Shown here: one piece after another, positions 59,541 to 64,000 of the stretch | How the letters are laid out: every line of letters begins with the position of its first letter | How positions within the stretch are numbered: the stretch's first letter is position 1 | Source: Enterobacter sp. C2 | Lineage (GTDB): Bacteria; Pseudomonadota; Gammaproteobacteria; Enterobacterales; Enterobacteriaceae | DNA: 64,000 bases | Direction: 5' to 3' | Assembly (NCBI RefSeq): GCF_019880405.1 | Contig: NZ_CP082269.1 | Location: forward strand, 4,092,001-4,156,000 | The notes under the pieces: model-generated | What the model was told of the DNA's origin: nothing | Seen by the model: only the letters and a program-made list of their open reading frames with translations | Databases searched by the model: none | Translations under genes and position numbers: made by a program

Positions 59541-59960
59541 ATGTTTGAGATAAAAACCGATGACGCACTTTTCCGATTTTCCTTTGTTGAAAGGGTTGAA
59601 GAGCCGGAAGACAGGCGTCAGGATTTGATTATATGCTGGTTGGAAGTACAAGGTTCGGGCGTAAACCTGGGGTGCGAATGTGAATTTAGCCTTTTTGATC
59701 TTGAGGAGCTCCGGGACAAGCTGACCCAATTCTGGCACTGCTTATCTGATCATCGGGCTCCAGCGCCTGTAGTCTATGCACCTCGCGTTAATACCTTTCA
59801 ATTCGATATTCATCATGCAATAGACGCTTACGCTATTGGGTTCAATTTCAAAATCACGCCGAATAGGCTAACTCTTTGGACGCTGGAAGGTGGCATGCTC
59901 ATTGATCAAAGCTACTTTCCTGAACTTATACATGGCATAAACTCAATTCTTACTAACTGA
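59541..59960 (+). CDS. Probable cognate immunity protein (WapI-like)
   Basis: 139 residues starting at the ATG at 59541 (MFEIKTDDALFRFSFVERVE), 19 bp after the toxin stop; the upstream open frame overlaps the toxin and lacks support. It is acidic, without signal peptide, with a pattern (LIICWLEVQGSGVNLGCECE, FSLFDLEELRDKLTQFW) that resembles the WapI-type immunity family, which often follows RHS/CDI toxin tips. It would bind and neutralise the toxin in the cytoplasm. The Shine-Dalgarno is weak, and translation may be coupled to the toxin. Confidence 0.6.
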   Translation: MFEIKTDDALFRFSFVERVEEPEDRRQDLIICWLEVQGSGVNLGCECEFSLFDLEELRDKLTQFWHCLSDHRAPAPVVYAPRVNTFQFDIHHAIDAYAIGFNFKITPNRLTLWTLEGGMLIDQSYFPELIHGINSILTN

Positions 59961-60089
59961 GATCAAGGCCCTTTAACTGACCTACCTGGCTTTACGGGAT
60001 CGGTCCACATAACGCGATATCCTCCTTGCAACTACTTATGGCTGTTGCACGGATGATTGATTTATAAGCCATTTTTCTAAGTGACTGAC

Positions 60090-60147
60090 AAAAAAAACCC
60101 CCTCATCATGAGGGGGAAGACAGGGATGGTGTCTATGGCAAGGAAAA
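60090..60147 (-). ncRNA. cpxQ: CpxQ, Hfq-dependent sRNA from the cpxP 3' UTR
   Basis: The minus strand from TTTTCCTTGCCATAGACACC through ATCCCTGTC and the CCCCCTCATGATGAGGGGG terminator with eight T closely matches the CpxQ sRNA of E. coli and Salmonella. CpxQ is released from cpxP mRNA by RNase E, is about 58 nt, and base-pairs through its 5' region to repress inner-membrane and periplasmic mRNAs during Cpx stress. The hairpin is also the cpxP terminator. The loop differs a little from E. coli, but the seed is kept. Confidence 0.9.
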
Positions 60148-60165
60148 CAGGGTTGTTACTGGTTA

Positions 60166-60663
60166 CTACTTACTACCGGTACTGCTACTCGATAACGTTA
60201 GCGGCGATTCCTGCTGCATTTTTGCAACGTCGCGCAGCTGGTTAATTCGCTGTTGGTGCTTGTCGTGTAAAACCGCCTGTTGCTCGGGCGTGAGCAGGTG
60301 ATACATCTGGTTGCGAACCCGGGCCATTTCGACCTGGCGGGCAACCTGCTCCTGCGCCATTTTTTCTGCCTGAGCGCGTACGGCGCTTTCATTAAATTTT
60401 TCTGCGGTCACGAGGCCGTGCATCGTCTCGATTTCGCTAACATTAACAGGTGGCAACTTGTGCCTCGCCTGCTGCATCAAATCACGCAGTTGCTGGCGCT
60501 GTTGTTCAGTTAAACTAATACCGTCAAACATATGGCTCTGGGTGCTACGCGGTGCCAGCTCTTCAGAGCCGTGCCAGCTCTCGCCTGTTACACCTTCAGC
60601 TGCGTGGCCAACGGTATTTAACGTCAGCGTTGAGGCCATGACGGCAGCGGTAACAATGCGCAT
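60166..60663 (-). CDS. cpxP: CpxP, periplasmic inhibitor of the Cpx response
   Basis: 165 residues; E. coli CpxP is 166. A signal peptide ([21 protein letters not shown]) is cleaved before AEGVTG. The mature protein is helical with the two LTXXQ motifs: [16 protein letters not shown] near residue 50 and [16 protein letters not shown] near residue 121. It binds the CpxA sensor domain, keeping it off, and delivers misfolded proteins to DegP. It is divergent from cpxRA under a CpxR box, and its 3' UTR encodes CpxQ. The GTG directly upstream is less likely as start. Confidence 0.96.
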   Translation of the reverse strand: MRIVTAAVMASTLTLNTVGHAAEGVTGESWHGSEELAPRSTQSHMFDGISLTEQQRQQLRDLMQQARHKLPPVNVSEIETMHGLVTAEKFNESAVRAQAEKMAQEQVARQVEMARVRNQMYHLLTPEQQAVLHDKHQQRINQLRDVAKMQQESPLTLSSSSTGSK

Positions 60664-60743
60664 CACTTGCTCCCAAAATCGTTTGTGTCGCCAATCAACT
60701 GAACTCAGTCTACGATTCAGGCTGCAAACTAGCGTCAGGGGGT

Positions 60744-60758
60744 GTAAAACAACGTAAA
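60744..60758. promoter_or_regulatory. CpxR binding site (GTAAA-N5-GTAAA)
   Basis: A perfect CpxR box, GTAAAACAACGTAAA, lies 81 bp upstream of cpxP in the cpxP-cpxR intergenic region. Phospho-CpxR activates both the cpxP and cpxRA promoters from this site in E. coli. Confidence 0.92.
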
Positions 60759-60813
60759 GTCATGGATTAGCGAGCCTTGATGACGTAATTTCTGCCTCGG
60801 AGGTATTTAAATA

Positions 60814-61512
60814 ATGAATAAAATTTTGTTAGTTGACGATGACCGAGAGCTTACTTCCCTTTTAAAGGAGCTGCTCGACATGGAAGGCTTCAATGTGCAG
60901 GTTGCCCATGACGGGGAGCAGGCGCTCGACCTCCTGGACGACAGCATCGATCTGCTTTTGCTCGACGTAATGATGCCAAAGAAGAATGGTATCGACACCC
61001 TTAAAGAGCTACGCCAGACACACCAGACACCCGTCATTATGCTGACGGCACGCGGTAGCGAGCTGGATCGCGTTCTCGGCCTTGAGCTGGGCGCGGACGA
61101 CTATCTGCCTAAACCCTTTAACGATCGCGAACTGGTAGCCCGTATTCGCGCCATTCTGCGCCGTTCACACTGGAGTGAGCAGCAGCAGAACAGCGATAAC
61201 GGTTCACCGACCCTGGAAGTGGACGCCCTGAGCCTGAATCCAGGCCGTCAGGAGGCCAGTTTTGATGGCCAGTCGCTGGAGCTGACCGGTACCGAGTTCA
61301 CCCTGCTCTACCTGCTGGCGCAGCATCTTGGCCAGGTGGTCTCCAGGGAGCATCTTAGCCAGGAGGTTTTGGGTAAACGCCTGACGCCGTTCGATCGCGC
61401 GATCGATATGCATATCTCTAACCTGCGCCGTAAGCTGCCGGAGCGTAAAGATGGTCATCCATGGTTTAAAACGCTGCGCGGACGCGGCTATCTGATGGTT
61501 GCGGCTTCATGA
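60814..61512 (+). CDS. cpxR: CpxR, response regulator of envelope stress
   Basis: 232 residues, the E. coli length. Receiver domain with the phospho-acceptor in LLLLDVMMPKKNGIDTL (Asp51) and Lys in YLPKPFND; OmpR/PhoB winged-helix domain from about residue 135 to the end (LRRKLPERKDGHPWFKTLRG). A good Shine-Dalgarno (CGGAGGT) precedes the ATG. The stop overlaps cpxA by 4 bp, so the two are translationally coupled. Confidence 0.98.
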   Translation: MNKILLVDDDRELTSLLKELLDMEGFNVQVAHDGEQALDLLDDSIDLLLLDVMMPKKNGIDTLKELRQTHQTPVIMLTARGSELDRVLGLELGADDYLPKPFNDRELVARIRAILRRSHWSEQQQNSDNGSPTLEVDALSLNPGRQEASFDGQSLELTGTEFTLLYLLAQHLGQVVSREHLSQEVLGKRLTPFDRAIDMHISNLRRKLPERKDGHPWFKTLRGRGYLMVAAS

Positions 61513-62882
61513 TAGGAAGTTTGACGGCACGCATCTTTGCCATTTTTTGGCTAACGCTGGCACTGGTGCTGATGCTGGTCTTAATGGTGCCTAAGCTGGA
61601 TTCCCGGCAAATGACGGAGCTGCTGGATAGCGAGCAGCGCCAGGGCATTATGATTGAGCAGCACGTTGAGGCGGAGCTGGCCCTCGATCCACCGAACGAT
61701 TTGATGTGGTGGCGGCGGCTGTTTCGCGCAATTGATAAGTGGGCCCCGCCGGGGCAGCGCCTGCTGTTGGTAACCAGTGAAGGCCGGGTGATCGGCGCTG
61801 AACGTAGCGAAATGCAGATCATTCGTAACTTTATTGGCCAGGCGGATAACTCCGATCATCCGCAGAAGAAAAAATATGGACGGGTAGAGCTGGTAGGGCC
61901 GTTTTCCATCCGCGACGGGGAAGATAACTACCAGCTCTACCTCATCCGTCCGGCGAGCAACTCCCAGTCCGATTTTATCAACCTGCTGTTTGACCGACCG
62001 CTCCTGCTGCTGATTGTGACGATGTTGATCAGCTCTCCGCTGCTGCTCTGGCTGGCGTGGAGCCTGGCCAAACCGGCGCGTAAGCTGAAAAACGCGGCGG
62101 ACGAGGTGGCTCAGGGCAACCTGCGCCAGCATCCCGAGCTGGAAGCCGGGCCGCAGGAGTTTCTTGCTGCCGGAGCCAGCTTTAACCAGATGGTCACTGC
62201 GCTTGAACGCATGATGACCACTCAGCAGCGCCTGCTCTCTGACATCTCTCACGAGCTGCGCACCCCGCTTACGCGTTTACAGCTGGGCACCGCCTTGCTG
62301 CGCCGCCGCAGCGGTGAGAGCAAGGAGCTGGCCCGCATTGAGACCGAGGCGCAGCGTCTCGACAGCATGATTAACGATCTGCTGGTGATGTCGCGTAATC
62401 AGCAGAAAAATGCGCTGGTGAGCGAAACCGTTAAGGCCAATCACCTATGGAACGACGTGCTGGATAACGCCGCCTTTGAAGCCGAGCAGATGGGCAAATC
62501 ACTGACCGTCAACTTCCCACCGGGACCGTGGCCGCTGTACGGTAACCCGAACGCGCTGGAGAGCGCGCTGGAAAATATCGTGCGTAATGCCCTGCGCTAC
62601 TCGCATACGAGGATTGAGGTAAGTTTTGCGGTGGATAAAGAGGGCGTGACGGTTAACGTGGATGACGACGGTCCGGGCGTCAGTGCGGAAGATCGCGAGC
62701 AGATTTTCCGCCCGTTCTATCGTACCGACGAAGCGCGTGACCGAGAGTCCGGCGGCAGCGGGCTGGGGTTGGCGATTGTCGAGACGGCTATCCAGCAGCA
62801 CCGCGGCTGGGTGAAGGCCGACGACAGCCCGTTAGGCGGCTTACGCTTAACGATGTGGCTACCGCTGCATAAGCGTTCATAG
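61509..62882 (+). CDS. cpxA: CpxA, sensor histidine kinase of envelope stress
   Basis: 457 residues, the E. coli length. Two membrane helices (residues 8-28, and 164-185) flank a periplasmic sensor of about 130 residues. A HAMP domain (WSLAKPARKLKNAADEVAQG) follows, then the dimerisation/phosphotransfer helix with His248 in LSDISHELRTPLTRLQLGTA, and the catalytic ATP domain with N box (ALENIVRNALRYS), G1 (VDDDGPGV) and G2 (GSGLGLAIVE). It senses envelope misfolding, antagonised by CpxP and activated through NlpE. A hairpin at 62902-62924 follows. Confidence 0.98.
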   Translation: MIGSLTARIFAIFWLTLALVLMLVLMVPKLDSRQMTELLDSEQRQGIMIEQHVEAELALDPPNDLMWWRRLFRAIDKWAPPGQRLLLVTSEGRVIGAERSEMQIIRNFIGQADNSDHPQKKKYGRVELVGPFSIRDGEDNYQLYLIRPASNSQSDFINLLFDRPLLLLIVTMLISSPLLLWLAWSLAKPARKLKNAADEVAQGNLRQHPELEAGPQEFLAAGASFNQMVTALERMMTTQQRLLSDISHELRTPLTRLQLGTALLRRRSGESKELARIETEAQRLDSMINDLLVMSRNQQKNALVSETVKANHLWNDVLDNAAFEAEQMGKSLTVNFPPGPWPLYGNPNALESALENIVRNALRYSHTRIEVSFAVDKEGVTVNVDDDGPGVSAEDREQIFRPFYRTDEARDRESGGSGLGLAIVETAIQQHRGWVKADDSPLGGLRLTMWLPLHKRS

Positions 62883-62901
62883 TTTATACGTGTAGCGTCT
62901 C

Positions 62902-62924
62902 CAGGCCGGGCAACCCCCGGCCTG
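62902..62924. terminator. Terminator between cpxA and yiiM
   Basis: CAGGCCGGG-CAACC-CCCGGCCTG, a GC-rich inverted repeat between the convergent cpxA and yiiM. Followed only by a short TATTT on the plus strand, so efficiency is uncertain. Confidence 0.7.
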
Positions 62925-63602
62925 CTATTTCCTGCCCCACAGTCTGGGCGCAAAGCTTTCAATCTTGCCGCTCAGGCGTCGTTTCTGCATGGTTCTGGCC
63001 CAGCTCACCGAGAGGCCAGCGGCAGAGAGCAGGCGGTGGTACTGCTCGTCGTCAAACGGCAGATGCCAGGCGATGGCGGCGGCCTCATAGACGCTCACGT
63101 CGCTACAGCGGGAAACCAGTTCAAGGGGCGCATCGCTGGAGACGCTGCCGGGGGCAATGACCCGGTAGAGCCAGCCCGTGCGGCCGCTCTCCTGCATCAG
63201 GGAGGAGAGGTCATGAATGGCAAAATGGTAGTTAACTTTAAAACAGGGCGAACGCGGCTGGGTCACCTGAATCAGCGCTTCACCCCAGCGAAAAATATCC
63301 CCGATATAGACGTTTTGCTCGGTCATTCCCTCGGTGGAGAGGTTCTCGCCGAACGCTGGCGCGACAAAGCGCTCTGCCTGTTCAGGAAATGCGCTTGCCC
63401 AGTGGCGATAGTGCTCGCGTGGGTAGTGGCACAGGGCACGATCTGGCCCGCCGTGGATCTTCTTCTCGGCCTGCTCATCTCCCGCAAGCCCCCGCTCGCT
63501 TAACGTCAGCTCGCCGTCAACCTGCACTTTGGCAATGGCGCTTGGCCGACTGCCTGCGTAATCTCTTACTTTACCAGTAAAAACGTTAACCTGATGATGC
63601 AT
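62925..63602 (-). CDS. yiiM: YiiM, MOSC-domain protein (6-N-hydroxylaminopurine resistance)
   Basis: 225 residues; E. coli YiiM is 224. A MOSC domain with the catalytic cysteine in QPRSPCFKVNYHF near residue 125 and the conserved GGPDRALCHYPREHY and FGENLSTEGM segments, then a C-terminal three-helix 3-alpha domain. It is a molybdenum-cofactor enzyme that reduces N-hydroxylated bases and so protects against the mutagen 6-hydroxylaminopurine. The ATG at 63602 was preferred over the GTG directly before it. Convergent with cpxA, followed by sodA upstream on the same strand. Confidence 0.95.
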   Translation of the reverse strand: MHHQVNVFTGKVRDYAGSRPSAIAKVQVDGELTLSERGLAGDEQAEKKIHGGPDRALCHYPREHYRHWASAFPEQAERFVAPAFGENLSTEGMTEQNVYIGDIFRWGEALIQVTQPRSPCFKVNYHFAIHDLSSLMQESGRTGWLYRVIAPGSVSSDAPLELVSRCSDVSVYEAAAIAWHLPFDDEQYHRLLSAAGLSVSWARTMQKRRLSGKIESFAPRLWGRK

Positions 63603-63623
63603 CACCGCGCCTTATCCAGATAC

Positions 63624-63652
63624 AAAAAAAGCGAGTCATAAGACTCGCTTTT
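63624..63652. terminator. sodA terminator
   Basis: AAAAGCGAGTC-ATAA-GACTCGCTTTT: a symmetric hairpin with A tract and T tract, 20 bp after the sodA stop and just before yiiM, so it terminates sodA and keeps yiiM separate. Confidence 0.92.
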
Positions 63653-63671
63653 CACTGGTCGCAATGCAACC

Positions 63672-64000
63672 TTATTTTTTAGCAGCGAAACGGGCAGCAG
63701 CTTCGTCCCAGTTCACAACTTCCCAGAATGCCTTGATGTAGTCCGGGCGTTTGTTCTGGTATTTCAGGTAGTAAGCGTGTTCCCACACATCCAGGCCCAG
63801 GATCGGGAAGCCGGATGCGCCAGAAACAGCTTCACCCATCAGCGGGTTATCCTGGTTTGCGGTAGAGACAACGGCCAGCTTGTCGCCTTTCAGTACCAGC
63901 CATGCCCAGCCGGAGCCAAAGCGGGTTGCCGCTGCTTTCTCGAACTCTTCTTTGAATTTCTCAACGGAGCCGAAGTCGCGCTCGATGGCGGCTTTCAGAT
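63672..64000 (-). CDS. sodA: Manganese superoxide dismutase, C-terminal part
   Basis: About 108 C-terminal residues are visible; the gene runs off the right edge. The sequence includes the metal-ligand segment [20 protein letters not shown] (Asp and His ligands) and the C-terminus [22 protein letters not shown] with the upstream SANQDNPL matches Mn-type SodA rather than Fe-type SodB. It removes superoxide in the cytoplasm; the gene is SoxRS, Fur and Arc regulated in E. coli. It continues the yiiM-sodA neighbourhood seen in E. coli. Confidence 0.95.
   Translation of the reverse strand, partial: LKAAIERDFGSVEKFKEEFEKAAATRFGSGWAWLVLKGDKLAVVSTANQDNPLMGEAVSGASGFPILGLDVWEHAYYLKYQNKRPDYIKAFWEVVNWDEAAARFAAKK

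Overview
The window is chromosomal DNA from an enterobacterium close to Enterobacter, Leclercia or Lelliottia. Almost every protein aligns end to end, from memory, with its Escherichia coli K-12 counterpart, and gene order follows the E. coli 85-89 min region in blocks. The genus cannot be fixed by eye.

Layout. (1) 1-5374: the promoter-proximal end of the isoleucine/valine operon (ilvL leader and attenuator, intact ilvG, ilvM, start of ilvE), then yifB, maoP (yifE) and hdfR. (2) 5445-11287: one complete rRNA operon on the minus strand (P1, P2, boxA, 16S, tRNA-Ile, tRNA-Ala, 23S, 5S, tRNA-Asp, tRNA-Trp, terminator). (3) 11288-28412: murI, btuB with its cobalamin riboswitch, trmA, yijD, fabR, sthA, oxyR, argHBC/argE, ppc, eptC. 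(4) 28459-36458: katG, metF, metL, metB, metJ, rpmE, with MetJ operators. (5) 36665-44943: priA, cytR, ftsN, hslVU, menA, rraA, zapB. (6) 45333-51695: glpF-glpK-glpX, fpr, yiiR, yiiQ, tpiA. (7) 51743-57998: two DASS/SLC13-type anion transporters where E. coli has cdh, then sbp, pfkA, fieF. (8) 58157-59960: an accessory, AT-richer island with a DUF1493-type gene and a probable orphan polymorphic toxin with its immunity gene. (9) 60090-64000: the Cpx envelope-stress locus (CpxQ sRNA, cpxP, cpxR, cpxA), yiiM and the 3' part of sodA.

Functional themes are branched-chain amino acid, arginine and methionine synthesis, oxidative stress (oxyR, katG, sthA, sodA), glycerol use and lower glycolysis (glpFKX, tpiA, pfkA, ppc), and envelope stress (cpx, eptC).

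The main points of interest are: an rRNA operon that joins the rrnB upstream flank (murI) to the rrnC downstream flank (trpT-hdfR), so a rearrangement, tandem duplication junction or misassembly; the toxin/immunity cassette between fieF and cpxP; apparent loss of the OxyS sRNA; replacement of cdh by two anion transporters; and a 16-bp tandem repeat that has copied the abutting stop codons of fpr and yiiR.
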